From NCBI RefSeq assembly GCF_000165425.1, contig NW_001799388.1, forward strand, positions 372,001-436,000: a stretch of 64,000 bases of DNA, written 5' to 3'. Position numbers and translations under genes: made by a program. The number at the start of each line of letters is the position of its first letter. The stretch's first letter is position 1. The notes under the pieces are model-generated. The model had not been told where the DNA came from and searched no databases. It saw only the letters and a list, made by a program, of their open reading frames with translations. Positions 46,838-59,748 of the stretch are shown here, piece by piece. Source of the DNA: Paramecium tetraurelia (Eukaryota; Ciliophora; Oligohymenophorea; Peniculida; Parameciidae).

Positions 46838-49646
46838 TCATAATAATGAATACATATCTGGATAAAGAGGCACACGACGTTTTATCCATTCAGCACTAGT
46901 ACTCATCAATCCAGTATTAGGTAATGAATCCTATTCTTGTCTATGAGGTGGCGAAACCACATGAATCTCAATTTAATGAGGATGTTCGATCAAATATTAC
47001 TTATAGTATCTCTTAACCTCTTCAATATCGATAGTGTCTAGCAAATTCAAAGCTTACTCCCTCCTGTCGAAAAGATTCTAATGTCGTTAAATTTCACCCC
47101 AAAATCTTCCAACTTCTCTTCCCAAAGAGAAATCCTTCTCTAAAAGTGATACTCTAATAGATTATTTGTATTCTTCAAATTACTCCTTTGTTAAATCGTC
47201 TATACCAAATGTCTTTATGAATTCTCTAATTTTACATAATTGATTTTTAATACCTAATTCTAGCCTAGAGATATTTTGGACACTTCACACTACTCTAAAT
47301 TAAAAATTAGAAACCAGTTATACCTCTGACATCACTAGAAGCAGAGAATACAACATATCCTAATTACTCTGTAGTTCTTAATTGAGAAAAAAACGGAGTC
47401 TTAATTATATTGGAAAGTAAATCAACAATCAATTGATTTCTTACTGTTCCACTTTCTAATTAAAAATACAAAATCACACTAGAATTAGTTTCAGTTTCGG
47501 AATTTAAGTATCTTGTGTAGTTGTATATGATTTTTTCAGGGATATTAATCGATCTTACTTACAATATTTCCTCTTTCTGTAAAGTGAGTGATTTTTTAAA
47601 CTATTCCTCCGATTATTTCACTATTGAAATCGCATTACTTTCTGATACATTACCCATAATAAGCCATTCGAATCTACATTTATCCATCAAGTGGTTCTAA
47701 AAGTAAATCAAATCATCAAACTATATAAGTTTGATTGTCTGTAATAAATCCTCAGGATCAAATGACCCACAATCTCTTAAGAGCAACATTGATAGATTTC
47801 TTGCCTAAGAATAAGGAGGAGAATGAGAAAAGTTCTCCAAATCACAAACAAGCTTAGCCAATTAAGTATCATAATTGTCTCTATAATTTTCAACTCTAAA
47901 ATCTAAGACCTTTCTCAACATATCTGGTAAGAACTTGTTAATTGAATCACTAAATCCAGCTAATGAATATTCAATACCATTAGTTACTAAGCTAACTGAT
48001 GGAGACAAGGAAGCAACTTCTGCTTCATAAAATAACTCCCTTAAATGAATTGTGAGCAAACTTTGCCAAAGGGCTCCAAGAACTTCATTTTATATTGATT
48101 TTCCCATTGAATCCAAATATTGTCTCATTTTTATGAATGTTTTTGGAACATTGAATTTATTGTCTTATTTGAAATAGACTGTAGATTGTGGAGACTCGTA
48201 AATTATTGTTGGATACTATTAACTATTAGGATTGGCCAACAAATCTGTTTAATTTGGAAGATATATATTTAAATTTGGTAGATGGAAATTTTGATTTCGA
48301 GCTTGTAAATTTTCGAATTACAAATCTGAAATTTCATATTCAGTCCCAAAGTATTTTTCAAAATTTCCCAATTTCCCTTAAAATTACTGACTTTGTAAAA
48401 ATACATTCAAATTATTTCGTTTTAACTGATTAATAGTGTTATTAATAAGATTAGAGTCGAAATTTTCCATCAAATACGGAGCTTTTAGGATATCTGTAAT
48501 TGGGTATTGATGTAATCTTGATGCTAATGCCCCAACAAAATCAAAAGGGTTTTGCTTTTCAAGATAATCAAATTATAAGGACTTGATTTATTTAACCTCA
48601 TTAAAAATCTATGCATTGGCTTACAAAATATTTAAATAATTGAAAACTAATTCAATGATATGTTAATATTAAGCTAACCCCTTTTTGGTCAATTTGATAC
48701 TGACATATAATTCTGAGAATTTATATGCTTCATCTTATGTTCCACATGAAAGTTCATAGGCTAGATTTTCTTTGATTAAATAACTTAAGAGAGATCCTTC
48801 TCCTTCGTGGCCAATAAGGTGAGCAATATATTTCCCTGGGCAATTGCGGAAATGGGGTTATAAATAATCTATAACCCACATTAAATCTAAATGATCTTCA
48901 TCATTTATGGGTACTACTTTAATTAATTTATTTTGGATAATTTGAGAACCTTGAATTGCTATGTCTGGTCTATTGTAATTTTTATTTGGTATATCACTAA
49001 ACATATCACTTGCCCAATTCTCTAATTATTCAACTGATTGCTTTCCATAAATGACTAATTTCATCAAATTACTAGAATAATAACGAGAATGAAAATCTAC
49101 AAGTTATTGTCTACTAACTTAGCCAAGAGTATCTAAATTCCCAATCATAAACTAGGAATATGAGGAATTTTGTGGGGCCAACAATTTACTTACTTAAAAT
49201 TTTCTCCAAAAGTCATTTTGTAAATTCATATTAAATTCTGAATGAACAGCCTACATTTCCCTTTGAATGCATGATTCTTTAAAAAGAGGATGCTTGAAGA
49301 ATTAGGAAAACCTATCTAAAGCTCCTCCTAATTAATCATTGGCCACAGTAAAGAAATAATTAGTATTGGTTGTAGATGTATAAGCATTAGTCATTCCTGA
49401 ATGCTTAGATATAAAATGTTGATATTCAGATTCATCGGGATATTTAGTTGTACCCATAAATAGCATATGCTCACAAAAATGAGCCAAACCTTAAGCATTC
49501 TTAGGATCTTAAAATGCTCCAACTTAAACATTGAGAGCAGCAGCAGATTTCTCAGCATCCTTGTCCTCAATAAGTAGACATTGCAACTTGTTTGGTAAAT
49601 TTAAATGTTTATATATGCGTTTGTCAACCTTTGATAATTTGATCAT
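46838..49646 (-). CDS. M16 metallopeptidase, insulin-degrading enzyme type
   Basis: 926 residues, the usual IDE size; one intron 47226-47253 (28 nt). The inverted zinc motif HFCEH (His56, Glu59, His60) is followed by MLFMGTTKYPDE and the later zinc Glu region (QREMQAVHSEF). The C-terminal half has RTTEQLGYVVFSASSD, the substrate-contacting Arg/Tyr segment of the inactive half. IDE-type enzymes cut short peptides in a closed chamber, mainly in cytosol. There is no targeting signal. The start is 13 nt from a divergent gene. Confidence 0.88.
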
Positions 49647-49659
49647 TATTATTTTAATA

Positions 49660-50040
49660 ATGAACGATTGGGAATCGAATTACTCTTAAAGTCTAGCCAG
49701 TACCTTTGGTCCATGGTATCCAAGCACAACAAAGAACAAAATGATGAAAGCTCAACATACTTAAACCCTATCATTAGAACCTTTGGGTTAAAAATTTAAT
49801 AGAACAATCCAAAGCAAAACATCGGTACCAAAAAGGCGAGCTATTTCGGTACAACGTAGATTACCAACATTTCCGACCATGGATACAACAACAAAAGTGC
49901 AAAAATAAAGAACTCTACCAGAACCAGTTTTCCTCAATTTGACCCAAGAGGCACTGTTTGTTAGAAGCAATAAGAATGTGCAGGGTATTTTAAAGAAATT
50001 GTAATACTATCGATTCAATGAACGTCATTTGATTTCATGA
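49660..50040 (+). CDS. Small basic hypothetical protein
   Basis: 126 residues without introns. Rich in Thr, Lys, Arg and Pro; contains TFGPWYPSTTK and VPKRRAISVQRRLP. Predicted to be mostly disordered. No family recognised. The frame is open throughout with Gln codons TAA/TAG. Convergent with the 122-residue gene, 14 nt between stops. Confidence 0.6.
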
Positions 50041-50054
50041 TAATAGTTTTTATT

Positions 50055-50447
50055 TCAATTTGCAAACTCTACCTTACTATTCCTACTCTTCAGTTATAAT
50101 CCTTTATTCAGGATACTTATTCCCTGTTTCAGATAATCACATAAAGTTCTATGAATATCTCCATCCTCAATCACAAAATCAAGCATCTCTTCGATTATAT
50201 CTGTCAATCCAATTATCGCTATAATTTATTTTACCCTTCAACGATTAAATTTGATATCTGTAATTTAATTAAATAGAATTACATTCATTTTTCTAATTTC
50301 TTCTCTGAATCGTATATGAAAAAACAAAGATTTCCTTTCATGTTGGAAGAGCATTACCATTTCCAACATGGTTTTATCCTTTGGAAATATCAATGGTTCC
50401 TTATATCTGTTATAAAGAGGATATCGATCTACCATAATCTTATGCAT
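50055..50447 (-). CDS. Small hypothetical helical protein
   Basis: 122 residues, one intron 50219-50242 (24 nt, GTTGAA...TAG), exons total 369 nt. The C-terminal half is helical and acidic (IGLTDIIEEMLDFVIEDGD). No family recognised. Upstream exons are possible, because the sequence before the ATG is weakly coding-like in another frame. Confidence 0.5.
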
Positions 50448-51063
50448 TCAATTTTAAAATAGATTTAGCTTTTATGTATGGTTCTGATTATTTAATTCAC
50501 TACTTTATTCTTAATATTATGAATTTTTGAGAATCTTTTAATTCTGATCTTATTTTTCATATCAGAATTATATCTTTCCTCTCAATTTAACATAAAGACT
50601 TTCTTTAGGTCTTTACAAATCTTTATTACTGTTAGTTTTCTCATCTCCATCATAGATTCAATTATTTACATATAAATAAACAAAAATATTCCATTGTTAA
50701 AATTAGATAATTTTTATTCTTTTATTTGATATATATATATTAAGATTGCCATTCATTAAGAAATAAATCAAGATCTTTATTAGAAACTAAACTACTTAGA
50801 AGTCGAATGTATTAAAACATATATCAATTCTACCAGTAGAAGAAAATAATATTCAAATTACTTTAAGATTTTTTAAATTTAGTAAAAAATAAGTTTAAAT
50901 AAATGTCTAATCAAACCTTTTGTTATATTATTTTCTGAAAATGAGATAATGAATATGAAAAGAAAAACTGTTAATCCATAATAAGAAGAAATCAGTATCA
51001 AATCTAAATTATAATAAAAATTATTCATATATAATTTAGTATTAGTTCAAATAGATATATAGA
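50448..51063. other. Spacer with possible gene remnant
   Basis: Mostly AT-rich. On the minus strand between about 50460 and 50660 a basic frame (MMEMRKLTVIKICKDLKK) is interrupted by a TGA after about 23 codons and then stays open for about 50 more. It may be an old fragment or a missed first exon. Nothing else is visible. Confidence 0.4.
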
Positions 51064-51846
51064 TCATATTAAATAAAATCTCGAATCTTTTGGCAAATTT
51101 TATCTATATTTTAATTTAACAGCTTCTTGTGAATGTTTTTTTAATGCCAATAAAGAATAGAATGCATTATTCATATAACTCTTGGAGGTCAAAGCCTTCT
51201 TAGATTTCTGTTCCTATGTGGTTTTGATTTAAGCCATCAGCCTTTCTGCTAAGTCTTTTTTTTCAAGTTCATTTTAACTATCATGCCCAATATTGTTAAT
51301 GTTTGTGTTTGTAAGCAATTAAGATATCAAATTCTACCTCCTCTTATTCATCATAAATAGTCTAAAAGGAAATTTAACCCCATCCTCAGAAACTTGTTCT
51401 CTGTCAATTAAATATTGATTATTATTAGATTTCTTTGGAGCAACTATTCCAGGATCTGTAATCAATCTTTAAGTTGAATTCACAGAGTTTTCTAAATCAC
51501 TATGATATGTTTTTACTCTTTTTCTAACCATTTGTTTAACAACATTTAAATTTGTATTATTGCGTAACGATGACACTTTCTCTGTTAATTCATCTGCCAA
51601 AATCATATTCTATTATTTTGTGTAATTATGTGATGGCAATAGAAAATCGCCTAAAATTTCTGTGTTTTAGTTTGCAACACTAGACTCATTTTCATTGTTA
51701 ATTTTATGATTAGCAAATGTTGTTTATTGTCGAAGTAATATTGGTAAATTTGCAGAAGGCTATTTTGATGAACATGATTTATTTAAGGAATTGGATCTGG
51801 TGTGATATTGAAGATGGTTTTGATTTGGATTTTTGGTTAATTACAT
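51064..51846 (-). CDS. Hypothetical polar protein
   Basis: 260 residues in one exon. The N-terminal ~110 residues are Asn/Gln/Ser-rich; the rest is helical and basic, with MILADELTEKVSSLRN and a C-terminal YMNNAFYSLLALKKHSQEAV helix. No family recognised. A small spacer of 19 nt separates it from the next gene upstream on the same strand. Confidence 0.6.
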
Positions 51847-51865
51847 AATAAAATTAATATATAAG

Positions 51866-52571
51866 TCATTTAAAACAAGGACAAAGTAGGGTTGATTATG
51901 ATGTATTAGATTTTTGTGAATTGCCTATGTAGTTATTGAGATAATTAAAGCATTTTGATGACCAAGCTTTGACATCAAGCTGATGTATTTTATTTGCTTA
52001 TTCAGGATTAAATTGCAAGGCCTCCAACACAGTCTCCAGAAATCTAAGGGAAGATTGATATTCCAATTCTAAATGCAAACCCTCCAAAGTCTTTATTAGG
52101 CTAATGATAAGCTTACTTTAATATCTTTATTCAAAATATCAGCCAATGTATTTGGCTTGTAACCATAAACTTATGGAAAATCAGGGGCTTCAAACTCGAT
52201 AAGAAGTAGAGTGTTTTAAATGACGATTAAACAAGAAATCATGTCTTCAAACATATTGAGAAAATTTTCTAATAAAGATAACTTTTCAGCTTTAGGCTTT
52301 AGATCTTAAATTAAATATCATATAAACTTGCCATATTTTCCATGAATTTCATTTCATTATATTGGCTATAGTAATCAAGATACAGCAATTTATTTTTTTC
52401 TATTATTTAATAGTAGCTCTAATTAGCTTCACTTGGAACTATTGAAAGTGGAGGTTTCGAAATTGTGGATTAGTGCATCTTATACAAAGATCCATTGTCA
52501 TGCTCTAATTGTTGTACAGAGTAATAGTTTTAAGTATTCTGTGGAAAAATTTTCTTCATTTTAGTTTTCAT
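51866..52571 (-). CDS. Hypothetical helical protein ending in CPCFK
   Basis: 218 residues; introns 52091-52116 (26 nt) and 52305-52327 (23 nt, GTT...AAG), exons total 657 nt. The product is helical (KPKAEKLSLLENFLNMFEDM). The terminal CPCF pair of cysteines could be lipid-modified. No family recognised. The second intron uses non-standard bases at both ends but is needed to connect two clearly coding frames. Confidence 0.6.
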
Positions 52572-52730
52572 ATAAAAATATTATTATATTTATTTCCAAA
52601 ATGAGATAAGATTATTTTTTATCATTTTTTTTTCCTATCATATTGTAATTAAGTTCTGATAATTTAATAAAAAGTCTTGGAATTTATCACCAAAATGCAT
52701 TAATTGATTTAATAATAAGAATATCTAAGA

Positions 52731-53081
52731 ATGCAAAGAAGATTTTATTTTTAAAAATATGAGAAGTTATCGAATCCAGATGGTCTTTTATAAAGACTAA
52801 ATAGCGAAACTAAAGGACCAAAATTTATAGATTTCATTCTTAATAATGTGAGAATTGTCGAAAAAAATAAAATGATTGAAGGTTATAAGTAAAGAGTCTC
52901 GAAATCACATGATCCAGTTAGACAAATTAAAATGGATAGGCAAACTCTCTTAGAAGAATATTATAAGTTTTTAACCAATACAGAAGATGGGGCTTATAAA
53001 AACAATATAAATACCCCACAAAAAAATTAATGTTTATCCAAAATACTTTCATTTAAGCACCAGGTTATTAATCCCTTTTGA
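52731..53081 (+). CDS. Small hypothetical protein
   Basis: 116 residues, no intron. Basic and helical; contains DGLLQRLNSETKGPKFIDF and LLEEYYKFLTNTEDG. No family recognised. Frame ends at TGA 53079-53081. Confidence 0.55.
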
Positions 53082-54072
53082 TCAAACTTATCGGTTGTTT
53101 AAATAAGCATCATTATAGTTATTAAATGTCCGATTCATTAGTTCAAAATATTAAATATGAGATAATACTTGTTAAAAAATTTGAGAGCAAATATATATTT
53201 ATTACATTGTTTAATCTGTTTAGAATCTTTTTGACTATGGCTAAGAAAATAAGTGTAGAGCCGAAAGTTTAAACCATCTCCAATTCTCCAATATTATATA
53301 TATAATAAACATTTTTAATTATTTCAACTTTTCTAGTTGATTATTTTACATTTACAAAATCCTCTAATTCTGAGATTAGTAGGTCTTTTGTATTTTATAT
53401 TTATTTGATTTTAATTTCAAAAGAGAATTTATGATTAAATGATAAAACACCCAAGCAAATGCTTATAATTTATAATTTGAAACAATAAAAAATTATAAAC
53501 TACTTTTAGAACTACTTTTCTAAACACTAACCTAAATTTCTAACTTTTGGTTAAAAAAATCATACTCTTTCCAATTTAGATATAAATTTAAGAGTGAATT
53601 ATATTAAAATATAATTCGTATTAATTTAGCTCCATTCTGTTAAAATCAAAACATATTATCTTGAAAAAAATCAATCAATTTCGATCTTCCATGGGTTAAT
53701 TATTAATCTTTTGGAAAATATAAGTTTCTCTGCTATTATGAAACATATAAATGTTGTTAAAGACTATTGTAAAGTTCCATATCATTTTTTTATTATGTTT
53801 AGAATTAAAAAAGGATTCATCTTGTTTTTCATATTCTATTGATGAACATGTTAAATTGGGATTAATAAATCTTAAAGGAAAGATGCCTCTTGACTTAGAT
53901 TCTTTTCTTAGAAGATGCTGGGAAGAGATAAAAAGTAAAGGAAACTCTAGAACTTGATATTTAGTAATTTATGTAAAAAATAAATTAAATGTTTATACCT
54001 GATTAACGAAATTTAGGTGGAAGATAAATTATATGTAATATGGTTTTGAATCACAGACTCTCATTAAATATA
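53082..54072 (+). other. AT-rich stretch with two weak open frames
   Basis: A frame from ATG 53147 stays open for about 100 codons and includes MAKKISVEPK, but its composition is Phe/Ile-rich and it looks accidental. Another, 53751-53957 (68 codons, ISIDEHV-like and LRRCWEEIKSKG), looks more protein-like and could be an exon or fragment of a lost gene. No complete gene can be supported. Confidence 0.35.
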
Positions 54073-54507
54073 ATGGATGATAAGTCAGCGATTTCTCCAA
54101 TTTAGACTAAAATGCATACTCCTCGTTAAGGATGCTACACTGATAGGCAAAGTTAAAATAAGCCATCACTCTTTTTCAGAAGAATACCAACAAGCAATTA
54201 TTAGAAGTATAAAGAATTGCTTTATAAGAAACCTCTTTCATTTCCTAAAAATTAGAATAAAAATGAGTGCTACACTGAAATAAAAATAATAGATTGGAAC
54301 GTTATTGAGAAAGAAATAAAGAAATACGAAAAGGAATTTTATAAATTAAATCTGCCTGCATTTTTAAAGTCTTTTGCAAGATAAATGAATATTAAAAAAG
54401 AATATGACTTCGCTACTCTAATTGAAATGATTTTGAATTTTTATCCAAACGTAAAGCAAGATGACCTTATAGAGATTGCATCAGATATCATCGTAGGCTA
54501 GCTTTGA
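54073..54507 (+). CDS. Small hypothetical protein
   Basis: 144 residues, no intron. The first 60 residues are basic and Pro/Ser-rich; residues 75-144 form a helical domain (FATLIEMILNFYPNVKQDD). No family recognised. The start ATG is the first in frame. Confidence 0.55.
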
Positions 54508-55041
54508 TAATTAATTTTGTTTTATAGTAAGTGGTACTGAGTATACATCTTATTCTTAATATACAATATTGTTTTCATGGCATAAAAGACTAAATTCCTC
54601 TGAGAATATTTAAAAAACTCAAAAAATGTTAGTCAAGATATACAATCCATTTCTAAAATACTTTCTAATATTTATAGAGCAGCCTATTGATTTGAATTTA
54701 TTTGTTATTTTTAATTGTTAAAAAAATATAACAATAAAAACATAATAATCTATAAATTTGCATCTTAATAATATTTATTAGCCTTTTGATGATAGCAGAA
54801 GTCCAAGAGAATGGAAAATTCGTGATAAACAACTATCCTTCTTTATTAAACTTATATAATACTATAAGTTCCATTATTGTTTTGCTAATACAGGAAGCTT
54901 AGCATGGCAATTTTGTTTGATGAAGATTAGATATTTATTTTGCATATATATTTTTCACATTTTCCATAGGATATTAAAAATGATATAATTTTCTTATTTT
55001 AAATCTCATTTATTCTATTTGAGAACCTAATAATTATTATC
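54508..55041. other. Spacer, no gene seen
   Basis: AT-rich sequence with short frames only. A Pro/Arg-containing segment near 54780-54830 (SRSPREWKIRDK) stands out as less AT-rich and could be a relic of coding sequence. It also holds the promoter of the kinase gene downstream. Confidence 0.4.
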
Positions 55042-56829
55042 ATGAATTAGTAGTTTGCTCAAAATAATCTTGAAACACTTGAAGAAACCTACACAGGGTT
55101 TAAAATGAGGTACTCTTGTGAAGAATATGACGTAATAAATAGGCATCTATGTAGGAATTTTCTTGCATAAGAATTAATAATGAATTAGAGTATTGCGCTC
55201 GTAAATATAAATTGGGAACCATAAATAACCCTAGATTTCAGGCTTTGAGAAGAATTAAACTTTACAATATCTTGCCTGTGTTTGACATCTATTTCGACTC
55301 ATAAACAATTGTGGCATAAGATGTAGAAAGATTTTCTTTGGAGAATAATATTAATGACTTGAATGAAGAGCAAAAAATGTATCTTGCTGCCATAGTCAGC
55401 ATTAGTAAGTAAATTACTAATTTCTAGCATTGCAGGAATTAGCATATAGAGGATTTCCATTTATAGTATAGGAGAGAAGTGTTATAATATTGGAAAACCA
55501 TATATGTCTATCCTTATAGGACTTTTGCTTTGATAGAGAAGTAAGCGAATAGGAAAGTTTTGATAGTTATAAAAAATTGAGTAAGAGTTGAAATTTATGA
55601 TTAGTGATTAAATTATTTGGGGATTTCCTTGAAATAAACTTCGAGAACTCAACTAATTATTTCCTATAACTAAACCAAGTATATCTCGGCCCAAGTGAAA
55701 ATATGCCTTATGTTGAGTTGTTGGATAGGATATTCGAATTCACAAATGTTGACACTCTTGCTTCAGCAGCATCAAATTCATATGTCTACGAATTTGATAC
55801 TCCAGAATTTATGAAAACAATTCCCAATATCAGTTAGCGAACAGTTCTTAAATCAGTAAAATTGGATTTAAATGACACTAATTCAGAATACATTTTGACC
55901 TCTTCTTAAAGAGAATTAGAAATAATGGAAAATTTCAAAAAGTATGAGCCCTTAGTCGCTTGTTATGCGTATTTTAGAATTCAAAAATAACTTTATATCT
56001 TTATGGAAAGATATCCTTAAGTGCTTTCTAATATGCTTGATTACATTGATGAAGAGAGACATTGCATTCAAATATGTTGGTAACTAGTAGTGGGTAATTA
56101 ATTATATCATTATATTACTCTAGCTCTTAAATACCTCCATTAACATTAAATAATTCATAGAGATCTGAAACCAGGAAATTTATTTCTATCCCATGAGAAT
56201 TTGGAAAGAGCAAGACTTTTAATAGCAGACTTTGATAGATCTAGATTATCATAATGGTTGACGCAATCAATCACTTAATAGAAAGATACGGGTAAAATTG
56301 ATATTGATTATAAGAAAACAAACAAGATTAAATCAGTAAATTAAATGAACTTACACCAAAATCAGTATTGGGAGCTACTCCATCTTATGATCCTCCAGAA
56401 GCTGGTACCACTGATTATGATTCGAGTGCAGATATTTGGCAGGTCGGAATGATAAGTATATAGCAATTTATATTCTTAGTGTTTTAAATTGCCAACAAGG
56501 GTGAATACCCAATAAGAATGACTACTCAAAATTTTTCTAAGGAAGAGTACCAAAACAATTTCACCAAAGAAAAAATTAAGAATTAATTAAGTAAATACAA
56601 TGTTAATGAATAATTTATCGAGATAATTGCTAAGTGTTTGTCTTTTAATAGAAAAGATAGACCCACTTCTCACTAATTAATCAATGAATTATAATTATGT
56701 TTTGAAGAGATTACTCCAGATGCTGAAGAAACTTTGATTTCAACTCATAATTTAAGTCAAATTGAAAGATACAGTTAATTAATTTCTTCAACAAGAACTT
56801 TAAGAATGCTTAACTCTTAAGAATTATGA
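55042..56829 (+). CDS. Atypical protein kinase with DFD in place of DFG
   Basis: 546 residues; introns 55132-55154, 55405-55427, 55581-55604, 56094-56123, 56292-56314 (AAG) and 56456-56479; exons total 1641 nt. The N-terminal ~230 residues are specific to this protein. In the kinase domain the Lys lies in TVLKSVKLDL, the catalytic loop is IHRDLKPGNLFL, the metal-binding motif reads ADFDRSRL, and DPPEAGTTDYDSSADIWQVG stands for the APE region. His, Asp, Lys and Asn of the loop are intact, so activity is likely despite DFD. The layout recalls IRE1-like or other single-domain ciliate kinases; subfamily unknown. The start is uncertain by a few codons. Confidence 0.75.
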
Positions 56830-56902
56830 TTTCATATGCATTATTAAATATAAATAGAATACACTATCTAAATGACTTTTTATTTTAAATAATTAATAGT
56901 AA

Positions 56903-57627
56903 TCAAATTCTTTTCAGCCATTTCTTTTAATCGTTTTCCTTTTTCTGTTGAATTTGTGTCAATTTGTTTTTCTTTTCAGCATCATCATTCACATTCTTAT
57001 ATATTGTTAGCTATATACTTAATTATTTCCTTTTAAGACATTTCCATCTTATTTTATAGCATAAATGCCTGTAAGTAATTTTGCTCTTTTAAAATATTCA
57101 TCATAGTTTTCCATGAAGAGTTTGCCTGCTTCTTCATTTAGTGAGCTCTCAGGGAATGGAACAATCAATAGACATTTAATCACTTCAAAAATATTCTTTA
57201 ACGACCATTGAAGAGGATTCCAATCTTTCTTTAGTGTATTTACGCAGATTTCTCCCTTTTCTGAGACATTTGGATGAAATATTTTGGTATTGAATAAGCC
57301 TAACTTAGATTTATTATTACCTTTAGGAGCAATTTATGGGAATTGGGGTGGTAAAATTAATTTGCATCTAAAAACTCCTCCTTAAAATGGAGTATCAACT
57401 AAAGTATTTTCAATTTTTAATACCTGGACCTTCGATATCTGCTTAAATATCAAAAACATCTTATTCATTGAATATCACATGAACTCCTAATGCAATGTTT
57501 TTACAATTTACCATCAATTGGTTATTTCATAATATTTTGCAATTGCTTTGCTATTATTGGTCCCAACTAAGGATTAATTTAGGGCTCTTGAATCTATCAA
57601 ACGAATATCACAATTTTCAATTACCAT
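56903..57627 (-). CDS. UBE2S: UBE2S-type ubiquitin-conjugating enzyme (E2)
   Basis: 202 residues in six exons; introns 56996-57018, 57300-57320, 57399-57423, 57487-57511 and 57546-57567 (two end in AAG, one starts GTT); exons total 609 nt. The UBC fold is complete: [40 protein letters not shown] with the active Cys, [13 protein letters not shown] and [16 protein letters not shown]2S builds K11 chains with the APC/C in animals; the [18 protein letters not shown] segment is what points to UBE2S. The C-terminus is a Lys/Gln-rich tail, as in UBE2S, where it contacts the APC/C. Convergent with the kinase gene upstream (73 nt between stops). Confidence 0.87.
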
Positions 57628-58815
57628 TCCAATTATTTAATAAGTTAACTTGAGAAATGTTATTTTAAATTATATACTTTAAATCGTTACAAATAAGCTT
57701 AGAATTAAGTGAATACAACAACAGAAAAATGTAAAAATGTCACTAACCTTATAGGTTAAACTTAAAGTGGGTATGATTAAAACGAATCATTATATATCAA
57801 AACTAAGTTGATAATTGTTAAATATTATTCTAATTCATAAAGAAAATAAACTAAAAAATAAGTAAAAATTCAAAAGAAGATATGAGTTTTAAGATTAAGT
57901 AAATTGAATAATATATGGCTTCACTCAATGTGATAACGAAGTATTCTGAAAAAATTTGAATCAATTTATCACAAGTATTCATTCAATAGAATTTAAGCAA
58001 TTTCTATTGTCGAACAACAATTGATATATCGTTTAGAAATTTGACCAATCTTGTCTTAAAATTTGACATTAAGTCTTAATCATATCATTATTTTGGTGAA
58101 TGTACTAAAAGCCAACAGCAAAGTTTTGCAAGAAAACTCTTTGAGAGCATCATCTTAAGTTAAATTTGAGAAGGTTTAACCTTAAGTAGATAAGGTATCC
58201 AATTCAGAAGAAGTTCAATAGTATCAACAGAGATGAAATCTCTACAATTATAATGGAAGATTAGCCTATAATTTATAGAGAAACTACTGATGAGAACTTA
58301 TGAAATGGATAATAAAAAGAATCAGTAAGTAGATGCATCAGTTTAGTGAACTCATTGTAATAGATTTTCACCAAAATCAATAATTAGTTTGAAATTAAAT
58401 ATAGTATTAAATTTTCAAGGCTTTTAATCATCTAAAATAATGTCCGGGTAATTTTAATAGTTAAAAAGTGTTATGAAAATTGATATCAGTAATAGAGAAC
58501 AGAGAATTTGTCTTTAATTTTATTTAGTATTTAAAGTAGCACTCTAGGTTTATTTATTAAATTAGACAATAAATCTACTGAAGAATGGAATTTTTAGTTA
58601 TTAATACAAAGTTCATTTCCTTGAATACTTTAATTTAAGTTATAGATAATTAAATAACAATTATTTTCAAACTATTATTGTGAAGCAAAATATACAAAAC
58701 TCTACAGGCTGCACTAGAACAGAATATTTGGATGACAATCAGACAATCAATATGAGAGATGAAAATATGAGAATAATAACTATTTATTAATAAATTATAT
58801 AAAAAAAGATTTAAA
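57628..58815 (+). pseudogene. Degraded coding region, identity unknown
   Basis: From an ATG at about 57893 several protein-like segments appear in shifting frames up to about 58500: a start MSFKIKQIEQYMASLN, then KFEKVQPQVDKVSNSEEVQQ, then a Gln/Lys segment with YRETTDENL. In-frame TGA codons near 57956, 58032 and 58233 are not removed by acceptable introns. The flanks (57628-57890 and 58500-58815) are AT-rich spacer. This looks like a decaying gene, though a real gene with unusual introns is not excluded. Confidence 0.4.
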
Positions 58816-59702
58816 ATGATTAGTGGAGCATTCCGAAGATCATTTATAGGCAGAGCTCACTTTGGTCTTGTTTCAGAATATAATAGTAGAGTCAATTAGA
58901 AGTTGTACAAGGGAGTACAAGTATCTGAAGCACCACAATTCTTCACTACATCTGCAAGACCAGGAAATTTCGGAGATCATATTGATTTCAAAGTTCAAAT
59001 GGATAATTGGTTTGATGAGAATAGGTACATATTGTTTCGATATTTAATTTAGAGTTCATAATGAACACGAGACTGAAATTAAAAGAACATAAATTTATGC
59101 ATTGAATGCTGTCTATTATGGTGGATTACTCTCCTTTGCAAGATTGTTTGCAGTTGGAATTATTGGCAGATTAGATGGTTGGAAGAGATATGACAGAGAC
59201 ACATACCTTGAGATGGAGTAATAATTAACATTTAGTGCATAGCATCGGAGATTTACCACCAGGTGAAGTCATGTAAATCGTATGGAATGGTACACCAGTA
59301 TTCATTAGAAGATTGACTTAATAAGAAATTAAGGATGAGGATAATTTACCAAAAGAAACAATTTTAGATCCAAGGTGAATTCTTAAATTTAATTGTTAGT
59401 TCTGAAGTTGTTCTTACTAATTGTGGAAACACTAAAGTCTTGGTTGTTAGTGCATTGTGTACTCATTTAGGATGCATTCCAATCCCATATTTAGGTGCTT
59501 ATAATGTAAATATCATCCCTCAATATTATAGGGTTGGGTCTGCATTTGTCATGGTTCAGTTTATGACAAATATGCAAGAGTGAGACAAGGACCTGCATTG
59601 TAAAATTTACCATTCATTAATAACTCAATTTATGATGATGTTATCGTCTGCATCGAAGAAATGAAATTCCCAAGAGAACCAAGTTAAAGATATTGGACTT
59701 GA
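58816..59702 (+). CDS. UQCRFS1: Rieske iron-sulfur subunit of cytochrome bc1 (complex III)
   Basis: 260 residues; introns 59025-59052 (28 nt), 59218-59242 (25 nt), 59375-59399 (25 nt, GTG start) and 59506-59531 (26 nt); exons total 783 nt. The first ~40 residues are a basic mitochondrial leader (GAFRRSFIGRAHFG). One hydrophobic helix (about 95-115) anchors it in the inner membrane. The Fe-S ligands lie in CTHLGCIP and CICHGSVYD, with the YARVRQGPA loop after them. It carries electrons from ubiquinol to cytochrome c1. The third intron, starting GTG, is fixed by protein conservation on both sides, so it documents a non-GTA donor site here. Confidence 0.92.
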
Positions 59703-59748
59703 AACAGCAATACATATATATTATATTAAATAACACAACAATCAATAT

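Noticed and set aside
53147..53460. 100-codon plus-strand frame with MAKKISVEPK
   Set aside because: Phe/Ile-rich composition and lack of domain signal; with only one stop codon, chance frames of this length are common.
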